Assembly (NCBI GenBank): GCA_964628235.1
Contig: CAZVLU010000001.1
Span: 1-64,000, forward strand
Reading direction: 5' to 3'
Length of the DNA: 64,000 nucleotides
Origin: CAMAVH01 sp964628235
GTDB taxonomy: Bacteria > Pseudomonadota > Alphaproteobacteria > SMXQ01
Made by a program: the position numbers and the translations under genes. Below, piece by piece: positions 1 through 7,473 of the stretch (position 1 is its first letter; every line of letters begins with the position of its first letter). The notes beneath the pieces were generated by a model. The model was given only the letters and a program-made list of their open reading frames with translations, had not been told where the DNA came from and ran no database searches.

Positions 1-315
1 GCCGCGCAGGGCCTCGCGGGCGATGCGCTGGAGCGGCTCGTGCCGCACAAGGTGGTTCCGGGCAACCGCACCACGACCTCGATACTCTTCGACCGACTGA
101 CCCCGCGCACTCTGGGACGCCTCGTGGCGCTGTACGAGCACAAGGTCTTCGTGCAGGGCGTGATCTGGGACGTGAACTCGTTCGATCAATGGGGCGTCAA
201 GCTCGGCAAGCAGCTCGCCCTCGGCATCCTGGACAGCGTCGCCCATGGCCGCGCCGGGGCCTATCTCGACCCCTCCACGCGGGGACTCGTCGAGCGCATC
301 CTCGCACGCCGCTAG
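1..315 (+). CDS. pgi: Glucose-6-phosphate isomerase, C-terminal part (partial)
   Basis: C-terminal ~104 residues of phosphoglucose isomerase, which interconverts glucose 6-phosphate and fructose 6-phosphate in the cytoplasm. The reading frame is open from the first base of the window, so the start lies outside. The second PGI signature is present: the stretch containing FVQGVIWDVNSFDQWGVKLG ends in the family's catalytic lysine (the K of GVKLGK). GNRTTTSILFDRLTP, a conserved part of the C-terminal domain, precedes it. The gene ends normally with TAG. Confidence 0.95.
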   Translation, partial: AAQGLAGDALERLVPHKVVPGNRTTTSILFDRLTPRTLGRLVALYEHKVFVQGVIWDVNSFDQWGVKLGKQLALGILDSVAHGRAGAYLDPSTRGLVERILARR

Positions 316-438
316 TACGCATGTTTCATCGGGGCGCGGGATGGCGGCACGACGGGCCCTCCAGCGCTCCGGCGTACCGGTGCGCACCCTTGCACGGCTG
401 CGGGCTCAAGCGCCCGCGCCGGAGGTCGTTACCCTGGG

Positions 439-981
439 GTGCGGCGCAGAAGCGCCGTTTCTCGCGCATCGCACCAGACGCCCCGGGCGCACTCCTTGGC
501 CACAGACCGCTCCCCCGACCGCATCGACGGACTCGTCCCGCAGCCCGGCCGCGGCCACGCCCGCCACTTCTCGTGGGCTGCCCTGGCCGGCGTGATCGCC
601 GCGATCCTCGGTCTGGCAACCTTCCACCAATCCACCTCGGATGCCAATCCGCACGCCGTCTGCCCGGCCATTTTGCCGGCCTTCGCCAAGCTGAAGGGCT
701 TGCGCATCGCGCCGGGCTGGAACCGCAAGGTGCGCGAACTGCTCGGCGGCGTGCGCGGCTGCACGCATCTGGTCGAGATGCTCGGGCCGCTCGCCACGGT
801 GGCCTACCAAAGCATCGGCGTGTCGAAGATTCCGCAGCCCGACGGCGGCACGCTGGCCGCCCCGGCCGATCCGACGCGCAAGCCCAAGCGCATCGACAGT
901 TGCCACGCGCTCGCCGCCGATGGCGAGGTCGTGCGCAAGCGCTGGCCAGCGTTCTACCGCGGCGCCAAAACGTCTGAATAA
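439..981 (+). CDS. DUF2889 domain protein, probably lacking its N-terminal half
   Basis: The C-terminal ~110 residues (from DANPHAVCPAI through GLRIAPGWNRKVRELLGG and RGCTHLVEMLGPLATVAYQS) match the conserved second half of DUF2889 proteins, whose function is unknown. Family members normally begin with a conserved block for a calcipressin-like small soluble domain before this point. Here that block is replaced by a low-similarity Arg/Pro/Ala-rich stretch, and none of the three forward frames upstream encodes the missing part. The gene therefore looks 5'-truncated or rearranged just after pgi; the start given is only the first in-frame ATG. It may be a decaying remnant rather than a working gene. 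Confidence 0.55.
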   Translation: MRRRSAVSRASHQTPRAHSLATDRSPDRIDGLVPQPGRGHARHFSWAALAGVIAAILGLATFHQSTSDANPHAVCPAILPAFAKLKGLRIAPGWNRKVRELLGGVRGCTHLVEMLGPLATVAYQSIGVSKIPQPDGGTLAAPADPTRKPKRIDSCHALAADGEVVRKRWPAFYRGAKTSE

Positions 982-991
982 AAGAACGTTA

Positions 992-1393
992 TTATTGCGG
1001 CGAGCGTTTGCGTGCGGGCTTGATCTGCTCGCGCGCCAACAGCGCGATGCGGGCGCGCACGGAGTCATGCAACGCATTGGCCGGCGACGCGGTTTCGCTC
1101 TTCGGCAAGACGACGCGCGCGCCCGCCATGGCGGCAAACGACTGGCCATGGCCGGCGTGGGCATGGCCCATTTCGGTCGCGGCGGCGCGGAAATAGCCGA
1201 CGATGAAAACACGCAGTTTTGCCGTCAGGCTAGAGCTCTGCCGGACGGCAGCGACGACAGTGGCGATTTGATGGATGCTGAGCCGTTCGCGGCGAGCGAT
1301 TTCCGTCAGACAATCCCACATCTCCTGCTCGAGGCGGATGCTGGTGCGGCGGCCGGAAATCGTGACGTTACGACTGACAAGCATGGAACGCAT
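992..1393 (-). CDS. Ribbon-helix-helix domain protein (RHH_4 type)
   Basis: A 133-residue protein. Residues ~10-70 (VTISGRRTSIRLEQEMWDCL, then EIARRERLSIHQIATVVA and LRVFIVGYFRAA) match the RHH_4 family (PF13467), a predicted ribbon-helix-helix DNA-binding fold common in alphaproteobacteria. The C-terminal half is Ala/Arg-rich without a recognisable domain. It probably acts as a small dimeric DNA-binding protein; the target is unknown. An in-frame ATG three codons downstream could also be the start. The gene converges with the DUF2889 gene, 10 bp apart. Confidence 0.75.
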   Translation of the reverse strand: MRSMLVSRNVTISGRRTSIRLEQEMWDCLTEIARRERLSIHQIATVVAAVRQSSSLTAKLRVFIVGYFRAAATEMGHAHAGHGQSFAAMAGARVVLPKSETASPANALHDSVRARIALLAREQIKPARKRSPQ

Positions 1394-1511
1394 TCTCTAT
1401 GGCCGGCACGTTATCGCAGCGAAGCCGGCTTTCAACCTGGAAGTGTATAGCAGGCTAAGAGCACAACCAAAATAAGAAAGACCCCCGCGAACGATCGGCG
1501 GCGGCTTTCGC

Positions 1512-1823
1512 TCAAGGCCGCGCTCCCTCGGTTCGGGCCGCTTCCGACGGCGCGAGCGTCGTCATGGCGAGCGCGTGGACGCCGCCGGCGATTTCATCGG
1601 CCAAGAGCTGATAGACCATGCGCTGACGCGCGACGCGGCTCTGCCCCTCGAACAGCGCGGAGACGATCGTCAGTCGAAAATGCGTTTCGCCGCCGGGACG
1701 GTGAGCGCGTTCTTGGCCGGCGTGAAAATGTCCGGCGTGCTGCGCCGACTCGTCGACGATGTCGAGTTGGGTGGGCGCGAGCGCGGCGCGCAATTTCTGG
1801 TCGATAGCGGCGGCAACAGACAA
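1512..1823 (-). CDS. bolA: BolA family protein
   Basis: BolA-like protein of about 103 residues. BolA proteins pair with monothiol glutaredoxins in iron-sulfur handling and can affect transcription and cell shape. The family core is clear: KLRAALAPTQLDIVDESAQH, GGETHFRLTIVSALFEG, QSRVARQRMVYQLLADEI and GVHALAMTTLAP. I chose the TTG in front of SVAAAIDQKL because homologues start there and a GGGG run lies about nine bases upstream. The frame stays open to an ATG at 1907, but those extra 28 residues look unlike BolA. It is divergent from the J-domain gene, the usual alphaproteobacterial arrangement next to cobST. Confidence 0.88.
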   Translation of the reverse strand: MSVAAAIDQKLRAALAPTQLDIVDESAQHAGHFHAGQERAHRPGGETHFRLTIVSALFEGQSRVARQRMVYQLLADEIAGGVHALAMTTLAPSEAARTEGARP

Positions 1824-2052
1824 GACGGCTAACCCCAAGACGGCAGAACTAAACAAGCGGCGAAACGAATAGGGCGCGAAGGTGACGCCCGCCCTTCCCG
1901 CCGTCAAGCAACCATCCGAAGGAGAGCGATGGCGCCCCGTTTCACAGGAACGCGCCCCAGTCGGCGCGAGAAATTCGCGCTATTTGAAGCGCCGCACGGA
2001 TGCAGAGGCCACGCGGCTTGCGCGAAAGGGCCTGACGCCTCATATTTTGACT

Positions 2053-2727
2053 ATGCCAAGGACCAGAACTCATACGGCGGCCGGGGCGACCCGGCCGGCC
2101 GGGTCGCCGCGCTCCTGTGATCGCCCCGATTGCCAGGGCGAGGGCGTCTATCGCGCGCCCAAATCGCGCGACTCGCTCAACAACCATATGTGGCTCTGCC
2201 TCGACCACATCCGCGAGTTCAACAAATCCTGGGATTACTTCGCCGGCATGTCGACCGACGAGATCGAAGCCCATGTCCGCCGCGACATCGTCGGTTGGCG
2301 CCCGACTTGGCCCTTGGGCCGCCTGAGCGCCCAGCAGGCCGCCGCAGAAGAGCGGACGACGCGAAACGGCCCGAAAGGCAGCGGCACCCGCGGCACACAG
2401 GGCGCCCGCGCCAAGGCTGCCGATGATCCCTTCGCCAAAGCGCATGATCCGTTCGGTTTTTTCCATGAAAACGGGCCGGCAGCGGGTGTCGGTGGGCGAA
2501 AAGGCCGCGGAAAGCCCGGAAACGGCGCTTCTCCCGAACAAAACAAGGCATTACGCACCATGGGGCTGCAATTCCCCTTCAGTTTGATCGAATTGAAACG
2601 CCGTTATAAGGAATTGGCCAAACGCCTGCACCCAGACGCCAATGGGGGCGACAAAGCCGCTGAGGAGCGGTTAAAATTGGTCAACCAAGCTTACGCCACC
2701 CTCAAAAACAGCGTCAGCGCCTCGTAG
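2053..2727 (+). CDS. J-domain (DnaJ-like) protein
   Basis: A 224-residue protein with a C-terminal J domain: the last ~60 residues contain FPFSLIELKRRYKELAKRLH followed by the HPD motif (HPDANGGD), which stimulates DnaK ATPase. The N-terminal half has a putative zinc-binding pattern (CDRPDC...CLDHIREFN) and the WDYFAGMSTDEIEAHVRRD block typical of the J proteins encoded between bolA and cobS in alphaproteobacteria. The start is uncertain. The ATG used fits homologue length but has no clear ribosome site; the frame stays open back to a GTG at 1882. A strong GAAGGAG site lies in front of an ATG at 1929 in another frame (see findings). Confidence 0.8.
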   Translation: MPRTRTHTAAGATRPAGSPRSCDRPDCQGEGVYRAPKSRDSLNNHMWLCLDHIREFNKSWDYFAGMSTDEIEAHVRRDIVGWRPTWPLGRLSAQQAAAEERTTRNGPKGSGTRGTQGARAKAADDPFAKAHDPFGFFHENGPAAGVGGRKGRGKPGNGASPEQNKALRTMGLQFPFSLIELKRRYKELAKRLHPDANGGDKAAEERLKLVNQAYATLKNSVSAS

Positions 2728-2784
2728 CGGTCCGGCATTGCCCGGTCCGGTCGCGTCACTGACATTTTATCCGGAATTGAGCCG

Positions 2785-3783
2785 ATGAGCACAGCAGCGA
2801 TGAGTCCCTCCCGCCACCCTCTGGAGAATCCCGACATCGAGGTGTCCGTCCGCCAGGTCTTCGGCATTGACAGCGACATGATGGTGCCGGCCTTCAGCCA
2901 GGGCAGCGAATATGTGCCGGACGGCGACGACGCCTATCGCTTCGACCCGAACACGACGCTGGCAATCCTCGCAGGCTTCGCCTTCAACCGCCGCGTCATG
3001 ATCCAGGGCTATCACGGCACCGGCAAGTCGACGCATATCGAACAAGTCGCCTCGCGCCTCAATTGGCCTTGCGTGCGCGTCAACCTCGACAGCCATATTT
3101 CCCGCATCGACCTGCTCGGCAAGGACGCGATCGTGCTGCGCGACGGCAAGCAGGTGACTGAATATCGCGAAGGCATCCTGCCGTGGGCGCTGCAGACGCC
3201 GACCGCGCTGGTGTTCGACGAATATGACGCCGGCCGCCCGGACGTGATGTTCGTCATCCAGCGCGTGCTCGAAGTCGACGGCAAGCTGACGCTGGTCGAC
3301 CAAAACAAGGTCATCCGCCCGCACCCCTCCTTCCGCCTGTTCTCGACCGCCAACACGGTCGGCCTCGGCGACACCACGGGCCTCTATCACGGCACGCAGC
3401 AGCTCAATCAGGGCCAGCTCGACCGCTGGAACATCGTCGCCACGCTGAACTACCTGCCGCATGAGGACGAGACCAAGATCGTCGTCTCCAAGGTGCCGAG
3501 CTACGACACCGACGAGGGCCGCAAGACCGTCGCCAACATGGTGTCGCTCGCCGACCTGACGCGCGCCGGCTTCATCGCCGGCGACATCTCCACCGTCATG
3601 TCGCCGCGCACCGTCATCACCTGGGCCGAGAACGCGCGCATCTTCAAGGACGTCGGGCTTGCCTTCCGCCTGACCTTCCTCAACAAGTGCGACGAAGTCG
3701 AACGCGCCACTGTGGCCGAGTACTATCAGCGGTGCTTCGACCAGGAGCTGCCCGAATCGGCGACGCGGATCCAGCTCGCGTGA
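2785..3783 (+). CDS. cobS: Cobaltochelatase subunit CobS
   Basis: AAA+ subunit of the aerobic CobNST cobaltochelatase, which inserts Co2+ into hydrogenobyrinate a,c-diamide in cobalamin synthesis. The 332-residue length is normal. Walker A is GYHGTGKST with Lys81 and Walker B is ALVFDEYDAG (Asp145-Glu146), in a MoxR-like P-loop domain. The N-terminal block (FGIDSDMMVPAFSQGSEYVP) is characteristic of CobS. The stop codon overlaps the GTG start of cobT, so the two are translationally coupled. The large subunit CobN is not in the window. Confidence 0.95.
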   Translation: MSTAAMSPSRHPLENPDIEVSVRQVFGIDSDMMVPAFSQGSEYVPDGDDAYRFDPNTTLAILAGFAFNRRVMIQGYHGTGKSTHIEQVASRLNWPCVRVNLDSHISRIDLLGKDAIVLRDGKQVTEYREGILPWALQTPTALVFDEYDAGRPDVMFVIQRVLEVDGKLTLVDQNKVIRPHPSFRLFSTANTVGLGDTTGLYHGTQQLNQGQLDRWNIVATLNYLPHEDETKIVVSKVPSYDTDEGRKTVANMVSLADLTRAGFIAGDISTVMSPRTVITWAENARIFKDVGLAFRLTFLNKCDEVERATVAEYYQRCFDQELPESATRIQLA

Positions 3784-5798
3784 GCCCGACCGACGACAGC
3801 AAGAATCCGGCGTTGCCGGCGGCCCATCGGTCGCCGGGGATGCCCGATTCGCCCTCGAACGGCGCGCCGGCCGTCACCAAGCCGGCGGGCAAAGGGCGCA
3901 ACCTCGGCAACAAAGACACGCCGGCCGAAGCCTTCAAGCGCGTCACCGCCGCGACCATGCGCGCGGTGTCGAACAAGCCCGAGCTGTCTGTCGACTTCAC
4001 GCCCGATCCGGCGCGCGTGCGCGGCATGCGCGCCCGCCTGCAGCCGCCGTCGCGCGATCTGCCGTCCGACGAAGTGGCGCGCATCCGCGGCGAAGCCGAC
4101 GCCATGGCGCTGAAATTGCGTTATCACGACGAAGCGCTGCACAGCAAGCATCAGCCGTCCGGCGATTCGGCGCGAAAAATCTTTGCCGAAGTCGAGCAAG
4201 CGCGCTGCGAAGCGCTCGGCGCCAAGCGCATGCAAGGCGTGGCGCACAATCTCGACGCCGCGTTGGAGCAGCGCTGCAAGAACGTGGTCTATAACCGCGT
4301 CAACGAATATAGCAACGTGCCGGTGCCCGAAGTGATCGGCATGATCGCGCGCGAGAAGCTGACGGGGCGCGCCCCGCCCGAGAGCGTGCGCCATATGGTC
4401 GACGAATGGCGCAATTGGGTCGATGCCCGCGCCGGCAAGGACTTCGCCAACCTCGACAAGCATATCGGCGATCAGGTGAACTTCGCCCACGCCTTGAAAA
4501 AACTCATCACCGACTTGTCGCTCGGCGAGGAAGATCTGTCCGACGAGATGGATGCCGGCGCCGACGCGGATGGCGAGGAAGACGATCAGAGCGAGGACGA
4601 AAGCCCCGGCAGCGATTCCGAGACCGCCGACTCCGCCGACTCGCCGACCCAGGAAGACGCCGGCAGCCAGGATGAACAAGGCGAAGAGGGCGCCGCCGAA
4701 GACGCCATGGACGATATGAACGCCGGCGCCGGCGACGGCGACGGCCTGCCGCCGGATATGCGCTGGCAGAACCCGAATCGCAACCAGAGCCTCGATCAGA
4801 ACAATTACCGCGCCTTCACCACCGCCTTCGACGAAGTGGTCGATGCCGCCGATCTCTGCGAGGCGGCGGAATTGACGCGCCTGCGCAGCCACCTCGACAA
4901 TCAATTGACCAGCCTGCAGAGCGTCATCGGCCGCCTCGCCAACCGCTTGCAGCGCAAATTGATGGCCAAGCAAGCGCGCTCCTGGGACTTCGACCTCGAC
5001 GAAGGCATGCTCGACGCCTCGCGCCTCGCCCGCGTCATCGTCAATCCCGTCTACTCCCTCTCCTACAAGATGGAGAAGGAGATGGATTTCCGCGACACGG
5101 TGGTCAGCCTGCTGATCGACAATTCGGGTTCGATGCGCGGCCGTCCGATCACCCTCGCCGCCATGAGCGCCGACCTTCTAGCGCGCACGCTGGAACGCTG
5201 CGGCGTCAAAGTCGAGATTCTCGGCTTCACGACGCGCGCTTGGAAGGGCGGCCAGTCGCGCGAGAAATGGCTCGCCGCCGGCAAGCCGACCGCGCCAGGC
5301 CGCCTCAACGACCTGCGCCACATCATCTACAAGGGCGCCGACGCGCCGCTCCGGCGCACGCGCAAAAACCTCGGACTGATGCTGCGCGAGGGCCTGCTGA
5401 AAGAGAACATCGACGGCGAAGCGCTGCTCTGGGCGCACAACCGCATCGTCAACCGCCCCGAACAGCGCCGCATCCTCATGGTCATCTCGGACGGCGCGCC
5501 GGTCGACGATTCGACCCTGTCGGTCAATCCCGGCAATTTCCTAGAAGCCCATCTGCGACGCGTCATCGAATGGATCGAGAACTATTCGCCGGTCCAGCTC
5601 GTCGCCATCGGCATCGGCCATGACGTCACGCGCTATTACCGCCGCGCCGTCACCATCGTCGATGCCGAGCAGCTCGGCAGCACCATGATGGAAAAGCTCG
5701 CCGAACTGTTCGACGAAGATGGCCCCGGCAAGGGCGACGCGGGCGAAAGCCACCGCGCCGAACAGTTGGCGCGCCAACGCGCCAGCAAGAGCGCTTAA
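3780..5798 (+). CDS. cobT: Cobaltochelatase subunit CobT
   Basis: Partner of CobS in the CobNST cobaltochelatase; CobT scaffolds the AAA+ ring through a C-terminal von Willebrand A domain. I use the GTG that overlaps the cobS stop codon by four bases (GTGA), giving 672 residues; the frame is open further upstream inside cobS. A highly acidic linker (about residues 250-322, rich in Asp/Glu/Ser) precedes the VWA domain, as usual. The MIDAS motif DNSGSM sits near residue 447, followed by VISDGAPVDDSTLSVNPGNF. Nothing appears truncated. Confidence 0.94.
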   Translation: MSPTDDSKNPALPAAHRSPGMPDSPSNGAPAVTKPAGKGRNLGNKDTPAEAFKRVTAATMRAVSNKPELSVDFTPDPARVRGMRARLQPPSRDLPSDEVARIRGEADAMALKLRYHDEALHSKHQPSGDSARKIFAEVEQARCEALGAKRMQGVAHNLDAALEQRCKNVVYNRVNEYSNVPVPEVIGMIAREKLTGRAPPESVRHMVDEWRNWVDARAGKDFANLDKHIGDQVNFAHALKKLITDLSLGEEDLSDEMDAGADADGEEDDQSEDESPGSDSETADSADSPTQEDAGSQDEQGEEGAAEDAMDDMNAGAGDGDGLPPDMRWQNPNRNQSLDQNNYRAFTTAFDEVVDAADLCEAAELTRLRSHLDNQLTSLQSVIGRLANRLQRKLMAKQARSWDFDLDEGMLDASRLARVIVNPVYSLSYKMEKEMDFRDTVVSLLIDNSGSMRGRPITLAAMSADLLARTLERCGVKVEILGFTTRAWKGGQSREKWLAAGKPTAPGRLNDLRHIIYKGADAPLRRTRKNLGLMLREGLLKENIDGEALLWAHNRIVNRPEQRRILMVISDGAPVDDSTLSVNPGNFLEAHLRRVIEWIENYSPVQLVAIGIGHDVTRYYRRAVTIVDAEQLGSTMMEKLAELFDEDGPGKGDAGESHRAEQLARQRASKSA

Positions 5799-6005
5799 CC
5801 GCCAATCGCGACGCCATCCGGGCCTTTGGCCGAGCCGCGTCTGATGGCGTCCGTATTGTTGCAGCGCTTTCTCACGGCGAGTTGATCGGCTCGCATCGCC
5901 CGCCAGCCTCACCCGTCTGGCGAGCCCGCTGGCCTTTTGTTACCGTTCAGGCCGCTGCCGTATGACCGGAAGCACCCATCACGATGGGGGTAAAGGGAGA
6001 AAACC

Positions 6006-6869
6006 ATGCCTTTGGACCAACGCATTATCGACCTGTACGACGAATATACCCATGAGGGCCTGGAACGCCGCGTCTTCCTCGAGCGCGCCGCCAAGATCAC
6101 CGGCAGCATCGCCGCCGCCGCCGCCGCCTTCGACATGATCGCGCCGAACTACGCGCTGGCCCAGATGGTCAAGCCGGACGACGCCCGACTCGACACCAAG
6201 ATGGTGACTTGGCAAGGCGCTGACCTGATGACCGGCTACATGGTGCGCCCGAAGGGCACCGCCAAACTGCCAGGCATCGTCGTCATTCACGAAAACCGCG
6301 GCCTCAACCCGCACATTCAAGACGTCGCGCGCCGTGTCGCGCTGGAAGGTTTCGTCGTGTTGGCGCCGGATGCGCTGTCGCCGATCGGCGGCGCGCCCGC
6401 CAATCAGGAAGAAGCGGTGAAGCTGATCGCCGAAGTCGGCAAGGACATGGGCAAGGTCGTGCGCAACTTCGTCGCCGGCGTCGATTACTTGAAGAAGAGC
6501 GACCAGACGACCGGCAAGGTTGGCGTGACCGGCTTCTGCTGGGGCGGCGCCATGTCGAACATGATGGCGGTCAATTCCGCCGCCGACGCCGTGGTCGCAT
6601 ATTACGGCCGCGCCGCCAACGCGCCGGATGCCGCCAAGATCACGGCGCCGATCATGTTCCATCTCGCCGGCAACGATCCGAACGTGAACAACAGCTACCC
6701 GCCCTACGAAGAAGCCCTCAAGGCCGCCGGCAAGCCCTTCACCAAATATGTCTACGAGGGCACGCAGCACGCCTTCAACAACGACACCGGCGGCGAGCGC
6801 TACAACAAGGCGGCGGCCGACCAGGCGTGGAGCCGCACCATGGCCTTCTTCAAGCAGAACCTGAAATAG
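6006..6869 (+). CDS. Dienelactone hydrolase family protein
   Basis: Alpha/beta hydrolase of the carboxymethylenebutenolidase family, 287 residues. The catalytic triad can be placed: nucleophile Cys178 in GFCWGG, Asp224 in AGNDPN and His255 in GTQHAFNN. The start of the hydrolase core (IVVIHENRGLNPHIQDVARR) is typical. Residues ~20-52 (ERRVFLERAAKITGSIAAAA) look like a degenerate twin-arginine-type export signal, as in the YghX-like subgroup, so the enzyme may be exported. The ribosome site GGGAGA is correctly placed. It stands alone between cobT and a terminator shared with rpmB; the substrate is unknown. Confidence 0.88.
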   Translation: MPLDQRIIDLYDEYTHEGLERRVFLERAAKITGSIAAAAAAFDMIAPNYALAQMVKPDDARLDTKMVTWQGADLMTGYMVRPKGTAKLPGIVVIHENRGLNPHIQDVARRVALEGFVVLAPDALSPIGGAPANQEEAVKLIAEVGKDMGKVVRNFVAGVDYLKKSDQTTGKVGVTGFCWGGAMSNMMAVNSAADAVVAYYGRAANAPDAAKITAPIMFHLAGNDPNVNNSYPPYEEALKAAGKPFTKYVYEGTQHAFNNDTGGERYNKAAADQAWSRTMAFFKQNLK

Positions 6870-6890
6870 TCTGCTGCAGAACTGGCAATA

Positions 6891-6922
6891 AAAAAGGCCG
6901 GGCGTTTCGCCCGGCCTTTTTC
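6891..6922. terminator. Bidirectional rho-independent terminator
   Basis: A GC-rich stem (GGCCGGGCG / CGCCCGGCC, loop TTT) flanked by an A-run on the left and a T-run on the right. It can therefore terminate both the dienelactone hydrolase gene (plus) and the convergent rpmB gene (minus). Confidence 0.88.
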
Positions 6923-6942
6923 TTATCCGTGGGTCGCCAGCG

Positions 6943-7236
6943 TTAAGCGGCGGCGCCTTCGAGCTTGCGCTGAATGCGCGAGCGCAGGCGGCGATAGGTC
7001 GGCGACAGATCGGCGGCCGAGAGCTTCAGCAAATAATTGTCGAGACCGCCGTTGTGCTCGATCGAGCGGATGGCGTTGGTCGACAGGCGCAGACGTATCG
7101 ACTGACCCAGCGCGTCGCTGATCATCGAGATGTGCTGCATGTTCGGCAGGAACTTGCGGCCGCTCTTGTTGTTGGCGTGGCTGACCTTGTGGCCGCACAT
7201 CACGCCCTTACCCGTCACTCCGCAGCGTCGCGCCAT
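6943..7236 (-). CDS. rpmB: 50S ribosomal protein L28
   Basis: Ribosomal protein L28, 97 residues. It begins MARRCGVTGKGVMCGHKVSH and continues with the family blocks RKFLPNMQHISMIS and the C-terminal LSAADLSPTYRRLRSR. The frame is open 19 codons further upstream, but this ATG fits the family N-terminus and has a GAGGA ribosome site seven bases ahead. It converges with the dienelactone hydrolase gene. Confidence 0.96.
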   Translation of the reverse strand: MARRCGVTGKGVMCGHKVSHANNKSGRKFLPNMQHISMISDALGQSIRLRLSTNAIRSIEHNGGLDNYLLKLSAADLSPTYRRLRSRIQRKLEGAAA

Positions 7237-7433
7237 AACCGTATCCTCAAAAGAGACCTGCCAGGCGATGGGCCCGGCCGGCCGATAATCCATTGTCTCG
7301 CTTAAAGGGCCGGCGCAGCATCACCAGGGATGACCGCGCCAAGGACCCGGAAAGAGGCCGCTTTTTACGAAAAACGGGCTGCTTGGTCAAGGGTATTCGG
7401 GCGGCGGGCGGACCGCTTGCCCAGCCCGCCAAA

Positions 7434-7454
7434 GATATAATATTTAATTATATC
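7434..7454. repeat. AT-rich inverted repeat upstream of rpmB
   Basis: Perfect 8-bp arms (GATATAAT / ATTATATC) around a 5-base centre, in a locally AT-rich patch about 200 bp upstream of rpmB and just past the 3' end of the TipN-like gene. It could be a regulator site, or a weak terminator for the TipN-like gene. Nothing decides between these. Confidence 0.4.
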
Positions 7455-7473
7455 AAATACTTAGATCGAACAC

